Of a stretch of DNA of 64,000 nt, positions 45,145 through 55,406 are shown in pieces. Each line of letters opens with the position of its first letter. The first letter of the stretch is position 1. Under the pieces are notes generated by a model. That model saw only the letters and a program-made list of their open reading frames with translations, ran no database searches and was not told the DNA's origin. Origin of the DNA: Ipomoea triloba (lineage: Eukaryota; Streptophyta; Magnoliopsida; Solanales; Convolvulaceae); contig NC_044923.1 of assembly GCF_003576645.1 (NCBI RefSeq), positions 4,363,627-4,427,626 of the forward strand. The letters are read 5' to 3'. Position numbers and translations under genes: made by a program.

Positions 45145-45453
45145 CCCCCCCCCCCCCCCCCCCCCCCCCCNNNNNNNNNNNNNNNNNNNNNNNNNNNNNN
45201 NNNNNNNNNNNNNNNNNNNNNNNNNNNNNNNNNNNNNNNNNNNNNNNNNNNNNNNNNNNNNNNNNNNNNNNNNNNNNNNNNNNNNNNNNNNNNNNNNNNN
45301 NNNNNNNNNNNNNNNNNNNNNNNNNNNNNNNNNNNNNNNNNNNNNNNNNNNNNNNNNNNNNNNNNNNNNNNNNNNNNNNNNNNNNNNNNNNNNNNNNNNN
45401 NNNNNNNNNNNNNNNNNNNNNNNNNNNNNNNNNNNNNNNNNNNNNNNNNNNNN

Positions 45454-45512
<59 letters not shown>
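45145..45512. other. Assembly gap of 283 N between poly-C and (AT)n
   Basis: A 26-base C run (45145-45170), N from 45171 to 45453, then about 58 bp of AT repeats. Poly-C at a contig edge is unusual in this AT-rich DNA and probably a sequencing artefact. Frames across the gap are meaningless. Confidence 0.92.
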
Positions 45513-45514
<2 letters not shown>

Positions 45515-45693
45515 TGATCATTTGAGAACCATCGTATCCTCTATATGAGTACATGAGAATCAATTTAAAAAACATATCTATGGATACTATTAATTCGTGT
45601 GCATATTGAACATGTATTGTGTGCACACATTATTAATTATGCACACCTTCAAATAGTAATTATAGGATTCCTTGTCACCTTGCCACCCATTTA

Positions 45694-45868
45694 GACAAAT
45701 TATTATATGGACCCAAGTCCAAAAATATAGAATTTATATATTGTATGTTCACAATTTACATACTGAATGTTCACGATTTAAATTGTGAACATTCAGTATG
45801 TAAATTATATATTTTGATCTGAGTTCACCTTTCAACGTGGTGGACCCGGATCCATGACATAACTGCCC
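45694..45868. mobile_element. Family M element (member 4) with a third type of internal repeat
   Basis: Left end GACAAATTATTATATGGACC; right end contains GGTGGACC and CATAACTG. The direct repeat CCACCCATTTA lies at both edges (45683-45693 and 45867-45877), slightly out of register with a 9-bp duplication. The interior has inverted copies of a unit with TGTTCAC.ATTTACATACTGAA-like sequence. Confidence 0.7.
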
Positions 45869-46195
45869 ACCCATTTATGCCTTGAGGGGTCCCTAAATAG
45901 GCCACCAGTACTAGCAGTTTTGGTTGAAGAATATGCATATATAGCCCATTGGTGTTTAAGTTGAGGTGCACTTGGGTCGTATGCTGGTTAAAAAGGAACC
46001 CATATATCTTCAACTTTGTGAAAATAGAATGAAGTGTAATCATCAATGTGTTTGGGCCTCTAGTCTGCCTTTGCTTCATGTGCATCTTCATAAACTATTT
46101 ATGGCACTAATGGCAGAATATCAATTTAGCAATTAATAGGAAAGCCCAACAATTATTTAGGCCCCAATCTAAAATATCCATTAGAGTATCCTTAT

Positions 46196-46354
46196 GGCAA
46201 ATTATTGTATGGACCATGGTCCACACAGCTGTGTGGATCATGATAAAATGTATATTTTTAATGTATTAAATGTACATTATTTTTGTACTGAATGTACATT
46301 ATTTTTATATTGAATGTGCATTATTTGATAGTATGGTCCACACAATAATGATTG
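46196..46354. mobile_element. MULE-type MITE (family M, member 5), perfect 9-bp TSD
   Basis: TATCCTTAT flanks it (46187-46195 and 46355-46363). The ends are the same as member 3 (GGCAAATTATTGTATGGACC and ATAATGATTG) and it has fewer copies of the same ATGTACATTATTTTTRTAYTG unit, so 3 and 5 differ mainly in array length (276 against 159 bp). It landed at the left edge of a family H repeat. Confidence 0.9.
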
Positions 46355-46363
46355 TATCCTTAT

Positions 46364-46460
46364 CAATGAGGTTTTTTTGCGATTTTTAAGGAGTTTTTGT
46401 AAGTGTGATTAGGAAAGAGAAAATGAGAGGGAGGAAAAAAATAAATAAATATGATTTTAA

Positions 46461-46501
<41 letters not shown>

Positions 46502-46615
46502 GCAGATTCTATCAGGCGCACCTGACGCGTTCGAGTGGGCGCCTGCTGTGCGCGAAACGCGCACAACAGTGATCCTTCTTCTTCGTATTGCTCTGCAACA
46601 AAAATGACAAATTTT
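46364..46615 (+). repeat. GC-hairpin repeat (family H), copy A
   Basis: Arm: AGGAGTTTTTGTAAGTGTGA then TTAGGAAAGAGAAAATGAGA (near-identical to 59140-59179). An (AAT)n tract (about 46460-46501) leads to a GC-rich core with TCAGGCGCACCTGACGCG and an imperfect hairpin at 46543-46569 (8 bp of stem around AAA, one mismatch, 3 more bp). Nothing coding. Superfamily unknown. Confidence 0.7.
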
Positions 46616-48469
46616 CCAGAATGATCATAACATATATGTTAATTTGACACTTCTATTCGTATTTTTTCATAGGTTTAATAAAAATAAAAACAATAAGCTC
46701 CTCCCAATTTGAAAATACTATATCTCCACCTATAACTAGGCTTCAATTGGCAAGTATAATTATAATTAATACTCCGTATATATTGCGAAAAAAAAATCAC
46801 TTATTAATATCTTCAAAATAAAGTTTTATGTCCTAAAAAAGGTGATCAGGTCGATGAAACACGATTATCATATCTGAAGGTCTATAATCTCGGATAGTGA
46901 CTATTGATTTCTCTCGTGATTAAAAAAAGAAAGCAAAGTTTCAAGTTGTATTTGTGAGTAGGACACTTTTGCAATGTGATTACTCAGGTTGGGTCATTGT
47001 TAACTTTTTGGAAAAGATGGGCACTACATTATTACATTTTTCTGTTTGATTATTATACATATAGTGTGGATATGAAATTGTCGGATCTTCCTAGGTTACT
47101 TTCCCGGAACATGTGATCCATGTGTAGCACAGCCAACTTGTTAGGTAGTTGGATGAATAACTAAATATATATTACTAATCTTTAGTCCTTATAGTCCTTG
47201 CATCAATTAATGTACACAATTAGTTAGCTGAGTATTTGCTATTTTTAAATGGACTGCAATGGGTTGTTAGATGTTGCCTTCCAAGTATTTATCAATTTTT
47301 TAAAAGTAGGGTAAGGTTGCGCTTCAACTTTTAATAACTATTATACGTACTCTCATTTTTTTTTTCATACTTATGCGACATGTTCTGATTAATACAGAAC
47401 AAAAGATAGGACAAAATTATACATGTCTTATTTGATATTTTCATTTTTTTCACCGATAAGATCAAGACGTGGTGAAACTTTTATTTCTATCATTTTCTTA
47501 AATCTTCTTTGTATGTCTCTAAAATGAAGATATTTTAAGTCACATTAAATATCTAAACTTTCAGATGAAAATCTATACCTATTGAAAAACACAATTGCTT
47601 GAAATTGAAACTAAATTGGAACACATATCACTTTTACTAACTCGACTAGGGTGGTATAGATCTATCAAATATGCTTTTGATCTTCGAATTTGCATTCACC
47701 AAAACTAAATGTGATGTAGATCAATATAATAAAAATTGACAACAAGAGAATTAGATGTGTATTTGACTTCTCAAAATTTGTTACATCCAATCCCTTCGTT
47801 AATTTACTACCAAAATGACGTTCTTACACATGACAAATCGTATTAAATAAACTCCTATCAAATTAGTCGAATTGCTGGCTTAATAATCACAATATTCCAA
47901 ATTCAACTCTTAGTGAGAATGATATATTGACTTTCTTAGTTTAACCCGATTAAGATTCAATGGTGAAGTTTATCCCATGCACACCTAGAGATAGCAAAAT
48001 TACATAAATCAAAATTACGTGTGATTGCTGTGTTATTTTGTTGTCATAATGACAAAAATATAAATTTCAATCCTAGTTTGAAAGAATCAAATACCAAGAT
48101 AAAATGAAGAATACAAGTTCTAGTCAATGTAGGAAATCGCATTCTCATATAGATTAAAGAAAAATAATCTCTTTTTAAAGTCTATATAAAGAGCTCCCAG
48201 CCAACGATGAAAGGCAAGCATTCAGTTCTGTATCTTATGTACCGAGAGCTAAGATGTATTGAGAGGAGAGAATTTCACTTATGAGTAATATTAGAGTTAT
48301 ATTTCAATAGATAGATATTTTCAAATTCTGTATTTTAAAATTATGCTCACAGTGAATTCAGATTTTTTCTCAATACAAAAAATTAAAAATTTTCAAATTA
48401 AGACATTAAAAATCTTTTTGTCACAATTAGTATTCTAAACCAATACGCCATTCTAACAAATTTTCAGAG
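46616..48469. other. Intergenic, no gene seen; SINE-like heads
   Basis: tRNA-like heads at about 46840-46925 (GGTGATCAGGTCGATGAAAC, box B weak) and about 47860-47990 (CGAATTGCTGGCTTAATAAT, CCAAATTCAACTCTTAGTGA, then the family B body). A TATA-like TCTATATAAAGAGC at about 48181 with a following leader-like stretch could be an LTR or orphan promoter; it has no attached reading frame. Confidence 0.45.
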
Positions 48470-48941
48470 CTTTCCTCCCAAATTTCCTAAGGTTTTCCCA
48501 CGCTGATAGTTGACGTAATAAAACTACCATTTCAACAAACTCCTTCATCTTCCTCGTTTCCCTTTTCGCCATTCTTTCTGCTCAAACGACCCATCTTCGC
48601 CATAGCCACAGGTTTGTTTTTCTTCAACAACCTATACGTAGACATATATTTCTATATTTATTTACTTGTGAATTCCGTTTATAAATTGCGCGTGTGTTGT
48701 GTGTTTCATAAAATATTCCCCTAATCATTATTCAATTATGGCTGCATTTCAGAGCTCAGCTCGTTAGGTTCCTCGGTATGCAGACTATATAATTTCATTC
48801 ACGTTTTGGATAATAAAGATCTGGTTTGGCCAATGAACACTTCAGGAATCAGGACCCTAGGTTTAATCGATTTTAAGCTTTTCTAGGGTTTATTTGGTAT
48901 TTGAGTCACTGAAGAGGAGGTTAGGGGTTGATTGTAGATAG
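48470..48941 (+). promoter_or_regulatory. Probable 5' UTR region of the PP2-A10-like gene
   Basis: A pyrimidine-rich stretch ending CCATAGCCACAG|GTTTGTTTT (about 48612) may be the first non-coding exon. A second short exon may follow the acceptor GCATTTCAG at about 48752 and end at CTCG|GTATGC (about 48776). The ATG at 48942 is preceded by GTAGATAG. This model rests on splice-like words only. Confidence 0.35.
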
Positions 48942-50219
48942 ATGGATTTGGAGGTGGTGAGGAAGGGTTTGGCGTTGAGTCCGAGGAAGAAGAAGTGGTT
49001 AATTGGACTAGGTTTGGTTGGGGTTTCATCTTATGGAGCTTACAAAGTTTATAATATGCCGTCTGTTGTAAGGAAGAGGAGGAGGATTATGAAGGTGCTG
49101 GGAGCTTTGATTTCGATGGCTGAGATGGTGTCTGAATCTGCTGAAGTGATGAGTGTGGTCTCGAATGATTTGAAGGAGTTTTTGCAGTCTGATTCGGACG
49201 AGGTTCCTAAGAGTTTGAAGCAATTGTCGAAAATTGCACAGTCCGAGGAGTTTGTTCAGTCGGTGAGTAGAGTTTCCGAGGCTGTAATGATTGGGGTTTT
49301 GAGGGGTTATAGGTCGGAAGAAAATATGGGCAAGATTGATGAGCTTGGGAGTAAAAACTTTTCAGATAAGCTTATGGATAGGCTGACGAGTAGTGCTGGG
49401 ACTGGTTTTGTTTCTGTGGTTGTTGGTAGCTTTGCGAGGAACTTGGTTATGGGATTTTACTCGAACAGCCAACCACATGAGGGGCTGAATGGAAATCACC
49501 TATCTAATGGCTCATATGTGAAATCAAACCAATCAGGGTGGGTAGATTTGTTATGTGATCAGCGATGTAAAGTGCTCATAGCTGATTGTATCAAGACATT
49601 TGTGAGCACTGCAGTTGCTATTTATCTTGATAAGACAGTGGGTGTTAATTTCTATGATGAGATATTCTCTGGGTTGACTAATCCTGAGCATCATGCCAAA
49701 GTGAGGGATATTCTAGTTTCTCTCTGTAATGGTGCTGTGGAAACCCTAATCAAGACATCTCACCAAGTCTTAACAACTTCTGGATCTAAGTCTGATAGAG
49801 GTTTGTCTTCCCCACTTTCCATTGTTGATCATAGCGTTGGTTCAGGTCAGTCAAGTGACAAGGCTTTTGAGCAAGTGTCTTCAGGGAAAGTAAAAGAGAT
49901 GAGAAAATCCATGGACCTACAAAGTAACAGATGGCTGAATACTGTTTCATCAACATTGGCAGTGCCAAGCAATAGGAGACTTGTGCTTGATGTGACTGGC
50001 AGGGTGACGTTTGAAACTGTCAAATCCATTGTGGAGTTTTTCTTATGGAAACTGTCTGATAGCTTGAGAAGAAGTGTTAGCGTACTTCATAAAGAAGTTA
50101 TCGAGCGTGGGCTGGATGTCATTAGATACGTTGGTGCCAAGTCATATGTCATTCTTACAATATGCTTTGCATTATTTTTGCATGTACTAGGCAGTACTCA
50201 AACTTTATTGCCTGCCTAA
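48942..50219 (+). CDS. PHLOEM PROTEIN 2-LIKE A10-type membrane protein
   Basis: A single exon of 425 aa starts [19 protein letters not shown], the N-terminus shared by proteins annotated PHLOEM PROTEIN 2-LIKE A10. Despite the name they have no obvious lectin domain here. A membrane segment is likely at about 18-36 ([20 protein letters not shown]) and another near the C-terminus (about 403-418, [16 protein letters not shown]). Between them are conserved helical stretches such as [20 protein letters not shown] (53-72), [17 protein letters not shown] (about 155-171) and [18 protein letters not shown] (about 255-272). The molecular role of the family is not established; membrane location is inferred from the hydrophobic ends. 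The coding region is intact and the start matches the family. Confidence 0.9.
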   Translation: MDLEVVRKGLALSPRKKKWLIGLGLVGVSSYGAYKVYNMPSVVRKRRRIMKVLGALISMAEMVSESAEVMSVVSNDLKEFLQSDSDEVPKSLKQLSKIAQSEEFVQSVSRVSEAVMIGVLRGYRSEENMGKIDELGSKNFSDKLMDRLTSSAGTGFVSVVVGSFARNLVMGFYSNSQPHEGLNGNHLSNGSYVKSNQSGWVDLLCDQRCKVLIADCIKTFVSTAVAIYLDKTVGVNFYDEIFSGLTNPEHHAKVRDILVSLCNGAVETLIKTSHQVLTTSGSKSDRGLSSPLSIVDHSVGSGQSSDKAFEQVSSGKVKEMRKSMDLQSNRWLNTVSSTLAVPSNRRLVLDVTGRVTFETVKSIVEFFLWKLSDSLRRSVSVLHKEVIERGLDVIRYVGAKSYVILTICFALFLHVLGSTQTLLPA

Positions 50220-53200
50220 AGTGATTGTTTCCTATTCTATTAGTGCTGTTTATAGGAATCAGAAAATGTTCTAGACCATTCGATCTAATAGAATGGGTAC
50301 AAACACTTATTTTTAGTCTATAATAGAAATCTTCTAGGTGCATTTCTATATCATATTTGTGATGATTGCTTATCTCTGTTTGGGTAATAACAGAAGTGTA
50401 CTGATTTTTTCCTATACTAACACATTCAGATGTAATGAAGAAAAACACATTATTTCTTTCTTGAGCATCATTTTGATAGCTTCAATAACTTAATATATTT
50501 CCAGAGCTTCATCCATAATCACAAGGAGGCATTACTTATTGGTCAATTTTTACTTTATTTTATGTAAATTGTGGATTCATAAAAAACGAATAGAATTGTA
50601 GTTTCTAGTGTAGAGCAGAGTATGACTTTGGAGAATACCTCATGTCAGCTTTTTATTACCTTTGCTTTTCCCATTTCTGAAGCAATTGGAATATCATTTC
50701 CTGTTATACAATAATAGATATACTTTCAGGAATTTGCCAAATATGTTTCTTATGAATGTGAGCTTCCATGAATGATTATAGGATAAACTGGAATTTGTTA
50801 AAAATTTTGGTAAAAAGTGATGCATGTTTACTAAACCTGTAAAGAAATATGCTTTAAATTTATTGCTGAGGTGCCTTTTCACCCTCTCTTTAATCATAGG
50901 TTCACTGTGATTATTCTGATTTCTTTGGGCTTCATATAACTCTACAGTTTTAAGATGTGAAACAATCTTTCATGGATGTCTTAAAGCTATTTGATTTTCT
51001 TATTTTTGCTTGTTTTCTCACATTAAATCAATTAAAAATTTTCTTGCTCTAAAATGCAAGATAACACTTCAATTTCTCTAGTTTTTTCTCACATTCAATC
51101 AATTAAACATTTTCTTGCTATAAAATGCAAGAATCAAGATAATGCTCAAGTTCTCTTGTACCGACATGTTTATTACTGTGATATCCTATCCACAGCTACA
51201 ACCAGATAAGCCGGAGAACATACAGCCACATGTATGCTCTAATTTGTTAAGAGGGATTTCAGTAAGATAACTTTGAACATATTTCTGATTTTTCTTAGTT
51301 TGTAGTGATCAATGATGTTTTGAACAATATTTTTGCAGTGAGAACAGCAAAATTCCTACAGCCACCGGTCCTAACTTACGGTGCAGAGAAAGGGTATGTG
51401 ATGTTTTTTGGTCTTAGTAGTATAATTCGAGTAAGGATTCGTTAAGCACTGGCTTTATTTGTTGAATTTATTGTTTTCCTTGTGTAATGGCATAGTGGGT
51501 TATCTTTTACTAAGTTGATCTGATTATATCTTCCAGTTTCAACTTCACAACTGGTAATTTGTTCCTGTTCTAAAATAACATTTGCACAGTTGCACATTTT
51601 TGATGTTTCAACAAAGCAATATTCTGTGGTAGGATGTAATTAAACAGAAACTGATTTATCCTGAATATGCTAATGGCAAAAGGGTTGTAAATATTTAAGC
51701 AATTGGAAATAATGCTGCTGTTATATGTTCTGTACTGTACTTTTTCTCCCATCTCCACTCTGTGCTTAAAATTTAAAGGGTATCACTCATCCTGCTCTTA
51801 CCCTACCCTTTGTCAGGGAAAATAATGCAGGGGAAGGGGAGGGCGTGCTAGTTGAATTATAGAAATGACAACATCCAGCAAAGAGTCAATTGGCAAATTG
51901 TGTGAAATCGCATACCTATAATGTGTCTTTTCTGTACGACTGGATGCCCTGCAGTCACAAATGGTGTTAATTTATAATTATTCAATAATTTCTCTAAAAA
52001 ATCTGAGTCTGACTAGACACCTTTGTGCCAGTAAAAATGCCATTATTAATGTGTAATTACTCAATAATTTTATAAATTATGTTATTGATTGTGTGCTTTC
52101 CTTACCAAAATCCTTGGTCTGTGTTAAACTCAGTTAGAAATTAGGATCATGCCATTAGTTACTGGAAGACCAAAGGAGAGAACTTTTGGGGATAAAAATG
52201 AGGCTTTAATTTCTTATATATGTCAAGGTTTGTAGTTAGTTTGCACTCGGTACTCTCCTATAGTGCAGTTTGGGATGTTCAAATGAGGACCATTAAGTGA
52301 AGGCCTTTTGTTTCCTCAATCTGACCTTAGACATTATTGCCATGTTTTCTTGCAAGCAGTAAAATCAATTTCTTCATGCTAGTAAAATGGATAGGCGTTC
52401 TATATTCACGTCTGTTATCTTTTGTTTCCCATTTCAACTTGGTTTTACATCCATTTCTCCATCTTTTGTTTCCCATTTCAACTTGGTTTTACATCCATTT
52501 CTCCATTTATTTGTCTGTTCTAAATTCCAAGATTGAATTGACGTTTCAGAGGTTCATATATGAGACCCAATTTTGCAGAAAATGTTTTAGCTCTTGTCCT
52601 GCAGCCAACACACACAAACAGTTGTCAATTTAATTATTGCATACATTTGGCACTTTGTACTTGCATTCTTCTATTGTATATTTATAATCCATTACCCAAT
52701 CCCCTCCCGAGTTTCTGACATGCTTGCAAGTACCATGTGAAGCTAGGCCAAGTTGATAGTGCAAGGAGTTTCAGTTATCATTATCAGGATATATGTGAAT
52801 GTCAGGTCTCATTTACTGTTAAATCACAGGTTCCAATCCCTGAGAAATAAGTTCACCCCTGTGCAACTAGTTGCTGGTGAATGAAATTCTGTTGGGAGAG
52901 AATTGAAGGTCAATATATGCTGCAAGATCTTACATACTTATTAGCCTTCATATGTGATTTTCTTCTTTAAACTGAAATGTGGACCCTTGGAATGAAAGTT
53001 GTCCTCTCACCAAAACAGTTTATATGGTTTAAGTGGCATGGGGTCGAGACCCGACAGGGACTCAATTGGATTAATTTCATCTCACGGGACGCGTATACCG
53101 GGTTGTCCTCTTCAGCCCTTCCACTTTTCTTCCATATATTCAAATTCACGGATTGATTTTTTTTTTTTTTTTTGGCTGCTGTCAAATATATGTTATTTAT

Positions 53201-53450
53201 TCAGCACATCTTCCTTAATATCTGTATGTAATGACATATTTGAATAAAGGTTTTCCACTTGTAGAGCCACAGGGGTAGTGTGAAAAGAAGTGGTGGATGA
53301 AGGTGAGTTTTGTGTCGTTTTTCCATCTTTTTCTTTGATACTATGGATACGTGATAGAAATTTTCCTTACAGAGACCCAACTTTCAGTGAAGGATGTGAC
53401 CTGTCAAATTAGGCTTTTTCTGCCATTTTCTCCTATGGTATGCTCCACTC
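50220..53450 (+). other. Downstream of PP2-A10-like gene: possible spliced 3' exons, otherwise no gene
   Basis: Splice-like blocks in order: CCACAG|CTACAACC to CACAT|GTATGC (51196-51231), TTTGCAG|TGAGAACA to AAAGG|GTATGT (about 51339-51393), CTTGTAG|AGCCACAG to ATGAAG|GTGAGT (about 53266-53303) and TTACAG|AGACCC (about 53372). In one frame the first three join as YNQISRRTYSHIENSKIP... ending at a TGA in the third. It could be a spliced 3' UTR, a non-coding RNA or the end of an unrecognised small gene. A T-tract follows a repeat-like block at about 53005-53175. Confidence 0.3.
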
Positions 53451-53827
53451 ATCCTATCTTGATTGGTTTCTTCCTTTGAAGTGATGAAACATCTTCCTCC
53501 TTACCGTACCATGTGTTTCTCCATAACAAAAGAAATTGTGTCCCAGGGTTTGATTCTTCTTTGTGATATACTCAATAATTTATTTATTTTTTTAATCTTA
53601 TGTTGTTGATAGTTGCTGTACCAATCATGATTATGTTTTTTTTTACTGCAATATTGCTATTTTGTCACTTTGTGATGTTACAAGTTTGATTCTTACCAAT
53701 CATAGAGGGTCTTGCAGGTTATTATGTAAGAGTGGGGTTTATCATGTGCACACGCTCAAGTAGTGGCTGATGATTTTGATGTGTACTATATTTGGTTGTA
53801 ATTGATATAAAGATACAAAAATATTCC

Positions 53828-53945
53828 AAAAGAGGTGGCCGAGTGGATTGAACATGATTTTTGTATAAGAAAGTTACAAGTTTGATTCTTGCCAACACTC
53901 TATCAGTTAAACCCGTCGCAAACGCCTTTCTAGTGTTCTTTACCT
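53828..53945 (+). mobile_element. tRNA-derived SINE-like sequence
   Basis: AAGAGGTGGCCGAGTGGATT resembles the box A end of a serine/leucine tRNA and CAAGTTTGATTCTTGCC a box B about 35 bp later, followed by a body with CAGTTAAACCCGTCGC. No complete cloverleaf is apparent, so a SINE head is preferred. Tail not defined. Confidence 0.5.
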
Positions 53946-54305
53946 CTTTTGTTGGTAATTTAACCGAAAGTAGTTTCTTCCTTGTCACTAAAAAAGGGTA
54001 ATTGTATTTATTGATTTGTGAGATTATTACCAATCATCGTAATCTTATGTAATACAACATACATATTAATCTACATTCAAAATTCATTCATACAAACATT
54101 CATTTGTGATAACTCTTATCATCGGGGCAATTTATAAGGTTTTAGAAATGATATATATATAATAATCATTTTATGATTACATAATGGAAAACCATAACAG
54201 AAAATAAGAACCCCAAAGCCCATAATCTATCCATAAACCTTATATATATTGAGTAATCTTATTGGCATGACACCATATTTTGCATAAACTCACATACAGC
54301 CACAT

Positions 54306-54669
54306 TCATGGATGGGCATTCTGAGTGTATATATAGTCAAGATGAGCATTCAATGTCCTCCTTTTCAAGCACTCATCTTCATCCAAACCCCCGCACTTTT
54401 CTTCCTCAATCTCTGCACCAACACCCTGCAAATAACAACTCAATCAACTCACGAGCTAAACTCATCGTTGTGATAGTTTTTTGTTTCTGATGTACCAAAA
54501 AATATTTTTTTCTTTTCGATTCTGATGTACTAAAAAAAAAGTTTATGATTACGATAAAGGGACTTACTTGAACATTCAATTGAGTTGGGTGGTCCAGAGG
54601 TCGAACTGCAAATGCAAGAGTGGTGGAGAGGAGGAAGGCCAGGATGATGATAGAGCTAACTCTTGACAT
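54306..54669 (-). CDS. Phytosulfokine (PSK) precursor
   Basis: Two exons (54669-54568 and 54425-54306; 142-bp GT-AG intron) join in phase 0 to a 73-aa preproprotein. Residues 1-21 (MSRVSSIIILAFLLSTTLAFA) are a signal peptide. The conserved PSK block is at the C-terminus: DECLKRRTLNAHLDYIYTQN, with the hormone core YIYTQ at residues 65-69 and the Asp before it (D64) that directs tyrosine sulfation. Cys45 and Cys53 and the acidic spacer EIEEEKCGGLDED are also family features. After sulfation by TPST and proteolytic release, the pentapeptide is an extracellular growth and defence signal read by LRR receptor kinases (PSKR). It is short even for the family (commonly ~75-110 aa), but nothing essential is missing. 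The start follows a TATA box at 54769-54775 by 100 bp. Confidence 0.95.
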
Positions 54670-54768
54670 TCTGATTCTATCTTCAACTCTTTGGTCTTCT
54701 CTGAGGTAAACAATTCTTGGTTTTTTGTTTTGGAGAAATGTTGGACTAAATTGGAGGTGGTAGGGTGA

Positions 54769-54775
54769 ATTTATA
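54769..54775 (-). promoter_or_regulatory. TATA box of the PSK gene
   Basis: TATAAAT on the minus strand in the context CTCCTATAAATTCACCC, about 100 bp upstream of the ATG, with a leader containing CCACCTCCAATTTAGTCC. Confidence 0.6.
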
Positions 54776-54925
54776 GGAGAACAAAAATTATGGCGTAGGG
54801 GTTGGGGAGATGTATATATTTATTATTTAATGCGTGTCAAAATTTAATTAGTTGTAAAAAATTGTTTGGTAGAAAATAATTTTTTTTAAAAAAAAACTGC
54901 AAATGAAATAACGCGCTCAGCAGGC

Positions 54926-54962
54926 ATGTGAAGTCCACCGCGTCAGTGAAGTCCACCGCGTC
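54926..54962. repeat. Short GC-rich direct repeat
   Basis: GTGAAGTCCACCGCGTC occurs twice in succession, followed by GGCTGACGC. The GACGC/CAGC words recall the core of the family H repeats, so this may be a remnant upstream of the PSK promoter. Confidence 0.6.
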
Positions 54963-55055
54963 GGCTGACGCATAACACACCAGGGAGCAATTTCACTAAT
55001 TTGGTGGGGTCCACATATCTGTCAGAAGCCAAGGTCTTTCTAACGTGATAGGATT

Positions 55056-55291
55056 TTTTAATTTTTTTTGCTTTTTTTTTTTGCAACATAAACAGAAATA
55101 TAACATTAAACCAATGAAATCAGAAGATAGTACATCGCAAATGAAAGATGGAGGATTCGAAAACCACTCCGAACAACCTGTCGTAGAAACAGACCGCCTA
55201 GCTAACAGATGGGCTGCCTGATTCGCAGATCGTTTGACAAATACTAAACTACTATGAGTGGCCTCACTCAATGAGTTTTTAATATCCTGCA
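55056..55291 (-). mobile_element. 5'-truncated LINE tail encoding an RNase H end, 15-bp TSD
   Basis: TAACGTGATAGGATT flanks it exactly (55041-55055 and 55292-55306), with T-rich sequence (minus-strand poly-A) at the left. The minus strand reads MQDIKNSLSEATHSSLVFVK then RSANQAAHLLARRSVS and GCSEWFSNPPSFICDVLSSD, the RNase H-like end of a plant LINE. It belongs to a different LINE lineage from the 36-kb copy. The extra residues after SSDFI run into the tail. Non-functional fragment. Confidence 0.9.
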
Positions 55292-55323
55292 TAACGTGAT
55301 AGGATTGACTCATATAAAAAAGC

Positions 55324-55326
<3 letters not shown>

Positions 55327-55402
<76 letters not shown>
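55327..55402. repeat. (AT)n microsatellite
   Basis: About 75 bp of AT repeats, 20 bp from the LINE tail's target duplication. Confidence 0.95.

Positions 55403-55406
<4 letters not shown>

Noticed and set aside
44997..45626. Long frames on both strands near 45 kb
   Set aside because: Most of their length is the N gap, poly-C and AT repeat.
46463..46501. CRISPR-like or other regularly spaced array
   Set aside because: Simple AAT microsatellite. Plant nuclear DNA has no CRISPR arrays; the internal arrays of family M elements are contiguous minisatellites without unique spacers.
53828..53905. A tRNA gene for Ser or Leu
   Set aside because: Box A and box B words are present, but no complete acceptor stem or cloverleaf was found; other heads in the window suggest SINEs.
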